64,000 nt of DNA, from positions 30,178,516 through 30,242,515 of the forward strand of contig NC_092866.1 of the NCBI RefSeq assembly GCF_032062135.1. The letters run 5' to 3'. Position 1 is the first letter of the stretch. Each line of letters starts with the position of its first letter. The notes beneath the pieces are model-generated. The model was not told where the DNA came from and did no database searches. It saw nothing but the letters and a program-made list of their open reading frames with translations. Of this stretch, positions 1 to 37,900 are shown piece after piece. The position numbers and the translations under genes were made by a program. The stretch comes from Pyxicephalus adspersus (lineage: Eukaryota > Chordata > Amphibia > Anura > Pyxicephalidae).

Positions 1-318
1 GAAAGGTTGTGATGCTATCAGCAAATCTCTGTCTGGAGTGGTAAATGAAGGCACTCCCTGGCCTTATATAGGCCAATGGCTGCCTGTGTGGCATGCAGTG
101 ACAGACAGCCAATCGGCTGCCTGTCACAACAAACATGGAGGGGGCATCCCTGCTGTTATTGGAGGACCCTAGGCATCATGGGGGAGGTCCCTAAGCATTG
201 TGGGAGGGTTGAATTCGGTGCTTCGAATTCAGCAAAATTCTGGTGGGGTCCACCCGAATTCGAACGATCATATTCGGGTCGAACATTAGGACGACCCGAA
301 TTCGAACAACAACACTAA
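1..318. repeat. Unclassified repeat fragment with palindromic GAATTCGAA motifs
   Basis: The stretch contains GAATTC at several sites and two copies of CCCGAATTCGAAC, with an inverted ATTCGGGT between them. This looks like the end of a DNA transposon related in style to the hAT-type element at 10818, but no terminal repeat or target duplication can be defined because the window starts here. The 80-residue open frame at 76-318 has no recognisable domain. Confidence 0.35.
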
Positions 319-1080
319 TAACACATTTACATCAAATTACTGCAATGCAATAGGAGGTAATGTTTTTCAATTTTATGAAAATAGTAGTAGTATTAATATA
401 GCTCAAATTATCATGTTAACTTGTACATTTATTTTACACTATATATATTGAAGGATATTACTGGGGGTTGCTCATGGTAACCGGATGCTTACAGGGCAGA
501 TCAGAGGCAACAGACTCCAAAAGCTCAAAATAACAGCAGTTTTTATTTGTTTAGGAAAGTGTTACAGCACACTGTCTAGCACTTCACAACAAAACAAAAA
601 ACAGTAGCCCAGTTGGGCCTCTGACTACCTCACTTAGGTGCCCTCCCTTACTAACACACACTAAATCAACACTCACAGTTCCAATCTGTTTCACTCACAG
701 TTCCAATCTGGTTTTGCCAGCTGGCTTTTCTCGAGAACTGCCCCCTCTTATGCGGCCTGGAACCCACTCTAGCTCCCTTCTCCTGCCCGTTAACAGATTC
801 TGGCTCCCTTCTCAGCCTGGAACCCTCTGGCTGCCTACTCCAGCCTGCAACACAATGGCTGATCCTCTTCCCTCGGCCTCTTGCTGATCAATTTCCTCTC
901 TCTCTTTTGCACCTGGGTGCAGGTGCACATTTACCAGAATTGGGTTGGGCCAAGCAACCCACCCTGTCACTTCCTTTGCCGGCTCCAGGGCCCTAAAAAA
1001 ACGGGTTTCTTTCTAAAAAAAAATCGAAACATCCTCACTTTCATTTCCCTGGAGCCTTTAATGCACCTTTAGTGACACTC
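319..1080. other. PC intron: pyrimidine-rich, probably repetitive stretch
   Basis: 319-520 shows nothing specific. 520-1080 is pyrimidine-rich, with the 19-base word CACTCACAGTTCCAATCTG duplicated in tandem near 673-712 and a repeated CCTGGAACCC. It may be part of a mobile-element terminal region, but I could not identify paired ends. Confidence 0.3.
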
Positions 1081-2154
1081 TGTCACTATATATATAATCA
1101 CTTTATCTGTGGATTATTAAAATGTATTTAAAGATAATTACTAATTACTACTGATAAACAACAGCAGCATGTACTGTACATGTGACATTACTAATAGGAT
1201 GACTATAAACAGTAATGCCTTCCTTCATTTCTGGAATTCCTGACAAAAGTTACCGATAGTATTCCATCCCAAGTCAGAAGCAACATACCTTATAGCCTAA
1301 TAACTTCAACAATTGCTAATGACTATTGACAAAATAATAACCTTAACAATTGCTGAAAAGATGGCAATAATGTCAAGAAGACTGGCATTATAAATGGTGT
1401 CAAATATATTGCTAATAGACAGTGGGAATAAATTGCATCCTGGCATTAAAATCCATAAAGTGTATCCAAACCCAAAACTTTGTTTTTTAGCTATGGATAG
1501 AATGAGGAAAGGTTGAAACCCCTATCAGCCTTTTCTCTTAACCAGGGATCTATTAGAAATTATCTTACCTAAAAAAATCTGCTTCTATTTTACCAGGTAG
1601 GAAGTAAAATAATCTTTCCAATGAAGTCTCTGCAACTGCGCTTAACCCTGTCATATCCTAATCTCATAGATCTACTAAAATATGTCAAAATATCTGGGCA
1701 AATTTTAAGTACTATTACATACCACACAAGCAAATCATTATACAAAAAATAGGAATCCAGAGTTCCAATATTTGCTAAATAAAATGTCATATCATATACA
1801 ATAACCAAGAATACACCCAGGTAGCTACAGAATGCACAGATTTTTTTACAGACACACAGAAACACACAGCATGCAGCTCAACCTTGCCACATTTCAGGCT
1901 TTTTAAACTAAATATGATGCCAGCTGCTAATCACTGCTTAAGAGGTAGAACTCCCATGGTACATGGAACACTTGTGTTGTGCATTGTGTTGCTTTTAAAG
2001 CTCAGATAACTTGCCAAAGTTATAGCCAATACGTGTGGCATATTCCTTACAAAAACATATCACATCTGGAACTGAATTTACATTAAATATATATGATGCT
2101 ATTGATACCCTACCATATTTCATAACTATACAGACATATAATATATTTTTTAAA
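1081..2154. other. PC intron, AT-rich, no feature recognised
   Basis: Plain AT-rich sequence. The minus-strand frame at 1590-1865 does not resemble any PC exon or transposon protein. Confidence 0.6.
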
Positions 2155-2360
2155 ATATTATTCTTATCCAGTATTTATATAGCACCAACATATTACGCAG
2201 TACTTTACAAAAGTCCATTAGTAAAGTCACCAACCATCCCCCTCAAAGGGGCTCACAATCTAATGTCCCTACCATAGTCATATGAGATTAACACATTCTA
2301 AGGTCAATTTGGGGGAAGCCAAATAACCTAAATAACTACATGTTTTTGGAATATTAAAGC
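2155..2360. mobile_element. LINE/SINE-type 3' tail fragment
   Basis: It contains TTTATATAGCACCAACATAT followed by a GGGGCTCACAATCTAATG box and a GGTCAATTTGGGGGAAGCCA box. This is a common vertebrate retroelement tail arrangement. The first box is shared with the L2-type copies at 20.3, 22.7 and 49.1 kb in this window, but the rest differs, so this is a separate subfamily. Confidence 0.6.
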
Positions 2361-3124
2361 TATTAATAATATGAAAAAATAAAGTTAACACAACATTTAA
2401 TTTAGATTCATACCTATTACTCCAGGCAAAAAGCAAAACAGATGATGTATTGATATATAAGGATTGCTAGCTATGTCTACCCAGTTCTCGGAATTACAAG
2501 GCACAGACCCATGTAGCAAAGCATAAGACACAATTAGGTAAAACTTAAGGGTTTGGTTCCTCCTAAGTGGATAGATAGTGAAAGGAGAAACAGTCTGTAA
2601 GCTTTTTTTTCTACCTAGGTTTGTGTCCTGCTATTAACATTGCAGCATGACTGATGCGTTGAACTAAAAAACAATGCTATATTAATTTCCATAATTTATA
2701 TCTGCCTGTAGCTCAGTTTTAAAGTAGAACTTTTTTAGGATTAAGTAGGTAAGGGTTAGAAACTCTGACATGTGTATGTTGCTTTCTCTGTTTTCAACCT
2801 ATGTGTTCCCAAAAATCACCCCTTATTTCCTCTTTAAAGTGTATCAAGAGAGATGTTAAGGGGTAATACTCCCACACAGGAGGACACAAGAATCAATAAA
2901 AACATGTGTTTAACTTAAGTAGATTCAGTCAGTTTTTTATTGGCGCCTGTGTGAACGCTAATAAAAACTCTAATAATAGTGCATAAAACCGCATTAAAAT
3001 GCAGTAGGAACGTTTACATGTGTTTTAAAAACGTCCATGTAGACCCAGCATAAGAAAGTATTAACTTTAAAATAACAATATATAACAAAATAAGTAAAAC
3101 ATTTTTAACAGTACAAACAGTTAC
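2361..3124. other. PC intron, with a possible repeat core near 2935-3055
   Basis: Mostly AT-rich. At 2935-3055 the phrases GCGCCTGTGTGAACGC and AAAACGTCCATGTAGACCCA resemble low-copy repeat cores. A weaker relative seems to lie near 5700-5790. I can support no element boundaries. Confidence 0.3.
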
Positions 3125-27246
<24,122 letters not shown>

Positions 27247-27429
27247 CTGGGGAGAAAAAAAAGACAAACATAGGTAAATAAAAGAAAACTCACACAATGT
27301 GACCTCACTGTATAGATTACATATAAATACCAAATGATTTTAAGTACATGTGAAAATGAGCACAAGTACAAACAATTCACAAATCTTAAGTAAAATGTAT
27401 CTGGAAACTGCACAAGTCTGCATGATATC

Positions 27430-28540
27430 GGATTGTCTGCAATTGGCCTCTAAGAGCTTTTTCTCATTAAGGTTCTTTGACAATACGTATCCCCTGTAAA
27501 GATATGGTTTCAAATATGACCCAGGTTGAGGTTGGCGGTAAATAGTTTACCAAATAGTTTAAAGTGTATGATACTACCAGCCACCAGAAACATTTGATCT
27601 TAGGGCAGTTCCATAACATTTGGAATAGATCAGCCTCCGGTGCTCCACATTTCAAGCACTAGGGGGAGATACAAGTCTCCATCTGGTAGGAGCGAAGGGA
27701 AGAGATATATATGCCATGGAAAAGTTTCAGTTTCATCTCTTTATACATTGGGGAGGGAGTCATCAGGAGTGCTATTTGGGAAATGTTTAGCCCCTCTACT
27801 CATGCCTGATCTCCTTGATCCATAATCTAAGGGCAGAAGGGTACAGTGTGGAAGCCACTGCATGAGAAATTGTTTTTTTAGTTAAGCTGTTTACAAAGGA
27901 ATAAATTCTCAAAGGGCTGAGATCTTGGCTGGCACTATCAGATGCCCCATGTATCATATCCGGGAAGTCTGGGTTCCCCCACAATGGTAACAAGAGAGAT
28001 AAGTAGCTGTTAAGTTGAAATCAATTAGGCCTTCAGGTGGTAGTAACTCCCTATGTACATGCATAACATAAGTTAAACTAAAATGGGGTAGCAGATGTTG
28101 ATCCAAGTCTGGGTGAGTGTAGTAGTGTGTGTCATGCAGCCAGTCTCTGATATGTCTCATAATCACAGCCCAGGTATATGAAGCCACATCTGGGAAGTTG
28201 AGACCTCCATTTTTAACCGACTGCTCCAAAATCCACATGGCCAGCATGACTCTCTTACCAGCCCAAATTAGGGATCTAAAAATTTTAAAAGATTTTGTAA
28301 TTCTTTGGGCTTCATTTTGATGAGGCGTATTCAGCCTAGGTATGAAAGGGTCAAATGAGATCAAAAGCTGATCTTTCACCGATTGCCATAATGGCTGAAT
28401 GTTATACCTGTGACGTTTAGAGGGATTTCTTGAAATCTGAGGTGCCTGTTTCCAAGAAAGTTCTATATGCCTTGGTAGCTCTCTCTTGAAAATTAGTGTA
28501 AATGGCGATGCGTTCCCTTTGTTTACATGAAGTGTATTCC
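27430..28540 (-). mobile_element. LINE-1 ORF2 C-terminal remnant
   Basis: Minus-strand translation gives LPRHIELSWKQ, WQSVKDQLLISFDPFIPRLN, then SVKNGGLNFPDVASYTWAV and, near the end, KCGAPEADLFQMLWNCPKIK. The last block is the C-terminal cysteine motif of LINE-1 ORF2. Frameshifts separate the parts. Both ends are approximate. Confidence 0.8.
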
Positions 28541-28705
28541 ATTATGCATACCATTAGAGAAGTAGGATACCTGGGAGAAAGGGGGTTCATCCACTAGAAT
28601 AAAATCTATGCTTTAGAAGGATGTGTGGGCTTTAGAATAGCATGTGTAACTACGGTCAGTAGTATTAAGGAGGCACCAGGCATCCACTAAAGTTGTGAGT
28701 TAGTA

Positions 28706-28707
<2 letters not shown>

Positions 28708-28742
<35 letters not shown>
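28708..28742. repeat. (TA)n microsatellite
   Basis: About 17 TA units lie in the large PC intron, just to the right of a LINE-1 remnant. Confidence 0.95.
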
Positions 28743-28746
<4 letters not shown>

Positions 28747-29135
28747 CATAAAATGTGTCTCTTACGAGCTGGTTATGCTAAATAAAACATACATAGCCCT
28801 TAAATGTCAGTGGTTTCCTGTATGTTTGCATATGTCTGCTTGTAAGAAACAGTCCCAACCCTGGTTATTAGGAAGTGTTCATAGGACAATTTAAAATTTG
28901 CTCATGTGTGAAAAAGAGATTGGGGTTACTACTCTTGAATGCCTGTAATGAAATCATGAAATCGCACCGGCATCCTTGTTGGTCTTCTTCCTTCTTCTAG
29001 CTACCTCACCCAATCTCACATTGTTTGGGAGTAGCCAGTAGTGGGCCGGTAAGGCTCTAGACATAAATCATCTGGCAATAATAAGAGCAAAATTGAAGCA
29101 GCATAGTGATGTAATCGCATACATGCACCCGCAAG

Positions 29136-29176
29136 CACCCAATGCGTTTCGCCCAGTAAAGGCTACCTCAGTGGTA
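29136..29176 (-). ncRNA. Hammerhead-ribozyme-like motif (degenerate)
   Basis: On the minus strand: CCA, CTGAGGT (core CUGANGA with the last base changed), a GCC/GGC hairpin, an intact GAAAC and then GCATTGGG. It is the best preserved GAAA core of the set, but the first core element is mutated. Confidence 0.45.
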
Positions 29177-30489
29177 GCAGTACATTTGCGGAGCAGTAGT
29201 GAGTACAGAATACAGTCTAAATATATTATAAACATACATACATACATTAATATATTGTTTACCATGTGTACAGACTAGAGGCATATAATACATAATCAAA
29301 TATTATTCCTGCACAAAATATTCCAACGTAATTCATAATAAGGTACATAACTATTTTGTATATTAGAAATATCGAAGAATAATAGTGATATATCTATAAT
29401 AAAGTTTGTTATGAAAACATTTCTAGCAGCAAAACTTGTTTTAAAATTTAATTAAGGCCAAGGGGATCAGAAGAAAAGGACGGTAGTGCCAGGTTATTAC
29501 ATGTATGTCAGTAATAGAGATAATAAGTATGGAATAGCATAGTAGGTAGTGCTAGCAATAAAAAGAGGAGTACCCAGAAAGAAGACTATAAAGGCCTGTA
29601 ACAGACAGAATATAAAGACCTTTACCTAATTGTTTATCAATTTGCAAGGCTAACTAGCGGGATGGAACTTTGAGTGATGTGTATTTGGAAAGAGAGGTCT
29701 GCAGCCTGAGGGAAGTCTCAGAGTCCGCCTTATAAGAAGAAGGGAAAGACGCCCAGGGCTTCCCCCGGTGACAGCACACAATGTACAACATTTTGTGTTG
29801 CTGATACCACCCCTGGGAGGGAAGACTGTTTTGTTTTTTCTTTGTTCAATAAATAGGTGCAGGAGCCCTAAAGAGAAGCTGACCCCTGGAGTTGCCTTAT
29901 TGCTAACCTACTGTTAGATGCTAATCCTCACACCATCATTTAAAAAAAAAAAAAGGACATTTAGTCTGAAGCTACAGGGCTGCATGGCCTGCTGATATTC
30001 TGACTATTTGAACCATTATCTACACTAGCAATAATTAAAGGTAAAAGTTTCACACAGGTTTTAAGTGTTATTTAAATAAAAATTATACTGTAGTCTGGCC
30101 CACATATGGACTGATAAAAGAAAGGGTTCAGAAATCTAGCAGTGCAATCAAAATTGGTTGAAAACTTGTATTGAAACCTGTGTTATGAAATCCATTTATT
30201 TTCCAGGAAGTACCTACCTCACATTACAATGCATGTGTTTTACCAGTTAGAAGTAGAAGGACCAACTCTACGTTTTCACAGAGATGGAGACAAGGAAGGC
30301 ATAGTGGGTATGTATACAGGTAAAAAAAAAATGAAAGGCAGAATTACTGAACAAAAACAGGTAGATGTACTTATGCGTCTGAAGAGAAACTAAGACAGAT
30401 TGTATGCCTGTCTGAATAGGTCCACTTATATCAGCACTGTGAATTCTGGGGATGCTACCCAGATGCCAGATTTGCAGCATTGTTGAAGA

Positions 30490-33400
30490 GGTAATAGGAT
30501 AAGGTCATAACTAAGATCACCACTGACCTGAAAAAGGACTTTCATTCCCTGGGTCAACAAGCCTAGATTTATTGGAAGGAAAATCAGCTATCTGGTTTTT
30601 TGGAAAAAAAGATTGGAATTAGCACAGAGTAAAATAGAAGATTTGGGAAATCGTTCCAGGGGTGATAATTTTAGAATCCGGGCTTACCTGAAAATATTAA
30701 AAATCTTGATTCTACAGTAAAAGCATTCCTCAAATCTATGCTGCCATCCTGCGTTGATCTACATCTGGAATTTGACCGACTGCATAGAGCCCCCAGGGCC
30801 CCCAGCAAAGGCACCCAGGGCAGATGGCGACCCAAGGGATGTCATAGTGAAGCTTCACTATTATCATACTAAGGAGCTTTAATGAAGGTTGTCAGGTCTC
30901 TTCCAGAATTCTCCATAGATGGTTACACTGTCCAGATTTTTGTGGACTTGTCCCCAGCTATGATACAGGTTGACAATCAAATTTCCGGCAACCTCTGGAC
31001 CTGTAGGAATGTGGGAATTTCGAAAATTCAGGATTTTTTTTTTATATTTACCCCCACACACAGGCCAGGCTTCCTCTTGCAGCACTGTGGACATCTGGCA
31101 CAGTTCCAGAGAGCAGGTAGCAAGAACGTCTCAACCTGTATTTAGTTTAGTAAGCAAGACCTAACAGCTTTTTCTGCAGAACAGCGCGATCAAAACTTTA
31201 GTGGCCAAGCAGTGTACTGCAGTCCCTGTATTGAAAATGCAATCCGAAATTAAATCCGGAAAACTAAAAGAACTGGTTAATCGATGGCCAGATTTTCGAT
31301 TAACAACCTGTACAGAGAAGGAGGACATTTAAACCCCTTCTCCTTACCCCTTTTTGCATCTCCCACTCCCAGTTCGGTCAGGTTTCCTGACCATTTTTGT
31401 TTTGTTTTAAGCCAAAAAAATGTCTTTATGGCTAGCCATAAGCTACAAGGCAACCCACTTGTTTTCCCATTTCCCAAAATGTGGTTGTTTGGTTCCCCTC
31501 TTGTACTGCTTAGTGGACAGGTCACCAAGTTTAAGAGCTAGATATATGGTTTAAGCAGATGGGCTCTAAAAAAGCAGAAGCTAAAATGGACTCTTTTTCT
31601 TCCAGACTTCCAATACCAAGACTACGTAAATCTCACGCTAAACTTCTAGATAACGAGTTTTTAGCAGAAGACATGCCGAAAGTTATATATAACCTAAAAA
31701 CCAATAGCGAGCAGATGGTTTGCCCAACATTTATTATAAAACATTTGGAGAAATTTTGGCCCCCCATTTAACATTGTAGTTTAATTACCTGCGTAAGGGT
31801 AATAGTGGTCCTGAAGAAGATAATAAAGCACTATTAAGTATATTACCTTAACCAGATAAAGACCACACAGAAATTGCAAATTACAGGCCTATCTCCCTGA
31901 TTAATTGTGACCTAAAAATATTGAAAAAAATTTTATCTCTACGTTTAGGGGACTTTTTAGATCCGTATATCCACCCAGATCAGGTAGGGTTTTTAGACCA
32001 CCGTCAAGCTCCTAATCAAACCAGGAGAACTATTGATTTATCGGTCATACAAGGAAAATGGGATGGGGGCCCAGAAAAAGAAGTATTGTTATTTTCGCTG
32101 GATCTGCACAAAGCATTTGATAGTCTGTCCATGGAATATTTAAATGCACTACTAGTAAAAATGGGGTTAGCCCGGCGTTCCTTAGAGTGATTATGTCCAT
32201 ATACTCAACACCTTCAGTAAGAATAGCAAAGAAGGGGTAATACTCTCCTTTTATCAAAATTAGCAGAGGTACTAGGCAGGGTTGCCCTTTATCTCCCCTA
32301 CTGTTCGCCTTATAAATTGACCCCCTAGCGATAAGTATAAGACTTACCCCAGTTTTTAAGGCTGTCAAATGTGGACCTACAGAACATAAATGCGGTTAGT
32401 TTTCGGATGACGCCTTAATGTATGTTTCAGCTCCGCTAATTTCCTTACCTAACCTGTTAAAAGTGTTAGATCTGTTTTCAGATCTAACTAAAAATGATTA
32501 GAAATAAATCAGTGGCCCTTAACATCTCACTCCCAGAATCTGTAGTAACACAAGGGAATTTAAAAAAATGTTTAAGTGGAATACTAAAGCCATCGCTTAT
32601 CTTGGCATACAAATTACCCCCTCTCTGAAAACGCTTTATTCAGCCAACTATCCCCCTTTGTTTTGTTCCGCATAATAGCAAGAGACTTAGACGGCATTCT
32701 TCCCCTCCATTATGGTTTGGAAGAATAGCAATAATTAAAATGAAAATTTTACCGAGACTAATATATCTATTTAGGACACTCCCTATTGCGATCCCTAAAA
32801 GGATTCTTTAAAACATACTGAACAAGCTACTCAAATTTGTATGGGGCAACAAGCAACACAGTATCAATGTGTCAACGTTGTATACCCCAAAGAAATTGGG
32901 AGGTTTGGGAGTTCCCAATATAACACTATACCATAGAGCAGCTCAAATAGCAGCTCTGGGACAGAGCACTCTACCACATCCTAGACCGCAATGGACTGAC
33001 CTGGAAACCCTAGCTTCCTTTCATACTGATAGAGGTACTTATGTGGATACCTTCCAATAAGAGACATGTAAATCTCCGCCCCTTTCTCTCTTATGCTTTA
33101 GCAGTTTAGGATGGGCAAAAAAACAATTACAAACTTCACTCCCAACATGCTCCTCTTACACCTCTTTGGCAAAGCCCTGAATTTCTTCCTAGGTGCGATC
33201 AGGGTCGATTTGTGTGCTGGAGCAACAAGGGGTTTTTCCACACTGGAGATTTGTTAGATGGGAAAGTCATCCTTAGTTATTCACACCTACAAGAGAAATT
33301 CGCCATCCCGTCAGCAGAGGTTTTCAGGTGCTATCAAATCCTTTATCCAAAATAAGCTTAAAGGGCTGTCTCCTCCTTACCAGAGCACTGCGTTTGAAAA

Positions 33401-34020
33401 ATCTTGTAGCATGATCATTGAAGCTAAAGGGAGGATATCTGCGGTCTATGGCACACTATTTCCGCACGACAAAAAACTTTTCTACATGATTAATTTGATA
33501 TTAAGGATAAATTGACATGTACCCTTAAAAACAACCTGAATAAGTTTTATAAGAAATGGGACCCGTGAGTTGAATTTGGCAATGTGTAATCTCTAGGAGT
33601 GGAACGCCGTCCATACTCTTCCTCAACCAGTTGGTTTCCTTCCCCCCTCTTTTTTTCTTTATCTCCCATAGTTCAAATGCTCAAATGTTTTTTCTTTGTT
33701 TCCCTTATGTTTGTTACCCACCCCTGGTTACTTGAGATAATTATGATATAGAGTAAGGGGACCTGAAAGTTCAGAAGAATGGTTTTGTTATAATAACTGT
33801 TGATTAAACCTTTTGTATAGATAACAATTAATAGGTAATAGTTTTGGAGTTTTTTTGGAATATGGAAATCTAGGCCAGTTTAGACAGTTAAGAAATGATA
33901 ATTATCTTTGATGACCCCCTTATACTGTGTTTCCTTTCCCTTCTTCTTGTTGTTTATTTTACCAATATTTGTACTTTATAATTAGAAAAATATTAAACTT
34001 TTTTGAAAACGAAAAAAAAA
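30490..34020 (+). mobile_element. LINE-1, internally deleted (ORF1 part, then ORF2 reverse transcriptase to tail)
   Basis: 30490-31000 carries ORF1 traces: NRSRGDNFRIR after a coiled coil, and SIDGYTVQIFVDLSPAMIQ. The endonuclease is largely missing. From 31850 the reverse transcriptase appears: [56 protein letters not shown] and FSDDALMYVS. After it comes KKLGGLGVPNITLYHRAAQI. The 3' UTR ends in an A tail at about 34010-34020. Many stops; inactive. Confidence 0.85.
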
Positions 34021-34984
34021 TAAGTAACCAGTACATTATACAGCAAATTTGCTATATATCAATCACATATTAATTCAAATATGTTTTCCAGACCCCTATA
34101 TCTGGAATCCAATACAAATACAAAAACACTGAATTCAACTACATTTACAACTGGGATTGAGAACATGAACATCCGAACAATTAATTAATCGCTAGTCCGA
34201 CACTAATCCAAGTAAGTCGAATCTATCCTTATCAGGACATTGAGTAAGAAGTATGATCTATGGTATTTTCTAACCAAATCCTCTATACAGGTCAGAATTA
34301 GCATATGGTATGAAGCAACGCAGTCAGCTTTTAATTGTACACTCAATATACTAGGAACCTTACCCTACCCTTTCTTTTTCTTTCTCCATTTCATGTTTGA
34401 TTCAACAACAAACAAGTCTTTAAAGATAATGCACACTGCATAAATACAATGCACACTGCAATTGCAAACAATAAAATACACAAAAACTACAATGACAATA
34501 CACATTTTACAAACTTTACTACAATATAACTAATCAGCAATTTATGTAATCATTTGAATATTTTTGTTACAAATATGTACGCTATGTCTTTCTAAATGTA
34601 TGCTTCTTATGTATATGTCAAATAGCAAAATAGTAATGAAGAAATAGTAAAAAAAAAATGAATTTTTATTATGATACACCCAGAGTGAGTCTCTGTATCC
34701 CCAGAAGAAGCCAATGTGCAAAACGCATTGGGTATTAGACAAATACTCACTACAAGAAACCAACACCATCTGATATGTAAACTGAGTCTCATGATATAGT
34801 GGAATGAGCCCACAAAGCTTTGTTTTTGTCTTTTGTTCTTTGCATTACGATGTGCAGAAACTACCTATAATAAAAAAAATAATTGTTTTACCAGTATTAG
34901 CTTGCCATAAAAAGCTGTCTTTTGCTCTTCCCACTTATATTGTTCAACATATTAGGCTTGGCAAACTAACAATTTAGAGTAAAA
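34021..34984. other. PC intron with a weak hammerhead-like motif
   Basis: AT-rich. At 34697-34732 CCCCAGAAGAAGCC ... AAAACGCATTGGG resembles the hammerhead-like motifs elsewhere in the window, but the first core element is mutated. Nothing else was recognised. Confidence 0.5.
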
Positions 34985-37900
34985 ACCCTGATTCCCCAAG
35001 CGGCGGTTTTGGCATTGGGAAGCTCCCTGAGTGAGTAGCAGTATACAGGGAGGCTTGCAGCTGGAGAATATCAGATGCCGACTCACGGTAAGAGCAGGCA
35101 GCAGCGTGTGTTAACACAGACAGCCTCAGCATGCAGGAGAGCCAAGATGGAGGATTCCTCCATTCACATGTGTCAGGAAAAAAGTGAGTGCTCTAGTGAA
35201 ACAGAGATGAATCCAGGGAGCCTGCCCCCAACACCAGTGGTTCAGTTACAGCCAGTTCAGATTCAGAAAGCCTTTTGGAAAAAATTCAGTTAATGTTACA
35301 TACAGCATTGGAGAGTACTACTAAGAAAATTACAGAGCATTTTACAAGGGAGCTAAGAGAGCTGGGCCAGTGTATAGTACAACTTGAGGGGCGAGTAGAT
35401 AATGTTACCACTGTCCTAGAGTGGCACGAAGAGGATATTGAGTATTTGAGACAGGAGGTACAGCTTTTACATAAAAAAAAAAAGAGGATTATGAGAACAG
35501 GGCTCGCCGCTCTAACCTCCGCATTTGTGGCTTACCAGAAAGCATAACTGATCTTAATACAACAGTGACTGCTATTTTTTGTGATATATGTCCTGAGATA
35601 GCAGTGGAAAAGCTAGAATTGGACTGTGCACACCGCACATTAGTAAAACCAAAAGCTGATTGTCCACCAAGGGACATTGTGGGTTAAGTTGCATTACCCC
35701 TATGTCATAGATGCGAAAATGAAGGCAGCCAGAAAGAAGGAACCCCTCACTTTTCAGGGTCATAATTACCAGCTTTTTATGGACTTAGCTCCAGCAATGA
35801 TATTGTGCCGCAGAGAGATGAAACCATTCCTTCGGATCCTACAGAATCAACAGATCCCCTAAAGATGGGGCTTCCCCTTTAAATTGTTATTTACATATGG
35901 GGGCAAGTACAAGCTATCTCTTCATTAGAGGAGGCCAGAAATCAGTTTCAGGAAATGGGACTTTACGCCTGTGATCAATATGAGAAATCAGGCCAAGTGG
36001 AAAATCTTAATACATCAGCAAAAGTGGACTAAGGTGCGTAAGGTCACAGATCCACTTAAACGATTGAGACTCTATCAGAGCAATATCTGAATAGTTTATT
36101 TGTGTCCCCTCTTTTTCTTTTTTCTTCCTGCTTTATTTAGGGGTTATGGAATAATGTTGGTAAAAAATGTACGAAGGCCCCTTGTCAAATTGATATATTA
36201 TTCGGGTTAAGTGGGATATTTATCTACTAGATTATATGGAATATTAATTATGTACTTGAAAAGAGCATCATTTTTTTTATTTTTTTTTTTAAATGGTTAG
36301 TTGAATATTTAGAAAATGGCTTGATGGTAATAAGTATTTATTGATAGGCCCTGGTCCCGGTGTCACTTCCTCCTCCTGTCCAAAATATTTTCATGCGGCC
36401 TACCCAATTGTCTTCAAAGCTAATGCAGCAGTAAAATGAAGAGGGGTGCTTATTGGCTTTAGGAAGACAGTGTCATTTCAATTGGATAGAAAGGTGGTGG
36501 ATGAAGATGGTCGATACTTGATATTGGTTGGAACATTAAATGACGCTAAAGTGACATTGGTGTCTTACGATGCTCCTAATGGGAATCAGCTGCTTTTTTT
36601 TGAACAGCTGATTATTTTGGTGCGTAAAAATGTGCAAGGTTATTTGATGATGTGTGGTGACACCAATGTTCCACTAATACCAAGTATAGATAAGAGAAGA
36701 ATATCTATGGATGCTGCTGTATCTGGGGATAATATATTATCAAATAAATTGCTGGATTTGGTGAGATCTGAAATGTTGTCAGATATGTGGAGGGAATTAC
36801 ATCCTAAAGAAATGGAGTATACATATTATTCCCATCCCCATCAACTATTTACCCGTATAGACCAAATTTTAATACATCAAAAAGCATTGCCCTTGGTTTT
36901 GTCTTGTGATATTTTGGCAATCTCATGGTCAGACCATGATGCAGTTTGGGCTACATTGTCTTCTCTTTTTCTTAAGCCTGATATGTTTAGATGGTCACTT
37001 AATGACTCTCTGCTCAGTAACCCTGAGGTGGACCAAAAAACACAAGGGATTTTGGTTGAGTATTTCTCCTTAAATCAACAACTTTCGTCATCACCTGTTG
37101 TGGTATGGGCGGCGCATAGGACGGTGGTAAGGGGACGACTCATACAGATAGCCACACAGATTAAAAAGGAATGTAGGGCAAAAGTAATGGAGTTAGAATC
37201 TAAATATGAAAAGCTGAGAATGCAATACAAAATATCATTAAATAAGGGTATAAGATGACAAATGGAGGAGGTCCGTACACAAATGAATCTTTGCACAGCA
37301 TCTATTGCTGAGAAAACGTTGAGATGGTCAAATAATACATTTTATAGTTATAGTAATAAAATGCATACATTATTGGCAAATAGGCTGAGGTACTCGGAAA
37401 GACGCCCAAACACCTAAAGACTGAGGGTAAAGGGGATTGGTCCCACTAGTAATCCAATATATATATATTGCAGGAATTTTATGAACATCTACAAAAACTG
37501 TACCAAACCCCTTATTCTTTTGATAAGAGGGCTATGGAAACATTCTTTCAGTTTATAAATCTCCCAAAAATTACCGCTAACGGAATAGAAATTATGGAAG
37601 CCCCTATCACCTTGTTGGAGGTGATTAAAGCTATTGGGGATTTTAAACCCAATAAGAGACCAGGACCTGATGGGTTCACGGCAATATATTATAAAAAAAT
37701 ACCAGCAAATACTGGGACCTCATTTGGTGGAGACATTTAATGAAATTTTGAAAGGGGAAGCCCTTGACTTGAGTTTGGAAGCAGCCATCTGTATGCTACC
37801 AAAACCCTCTACTGATGCAATGATGCCTAATTATAGGCCGATTTCTCTTCTTAATCTGGATGAAAAGATATTGGCGACAATATTGGAAGATCGTTTGGGT

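Larger units (their letters stand above)
28541..30480. other. PC intron with microsatellite and hammerhead-like motif
   Basis: Contains the (TA)n run at 28708-28742 and a hammerhead-like motif on the minus strand at 29136-29176. There is an A-rich stretch near 29941. No coding content was seen. Confidence 0.5.
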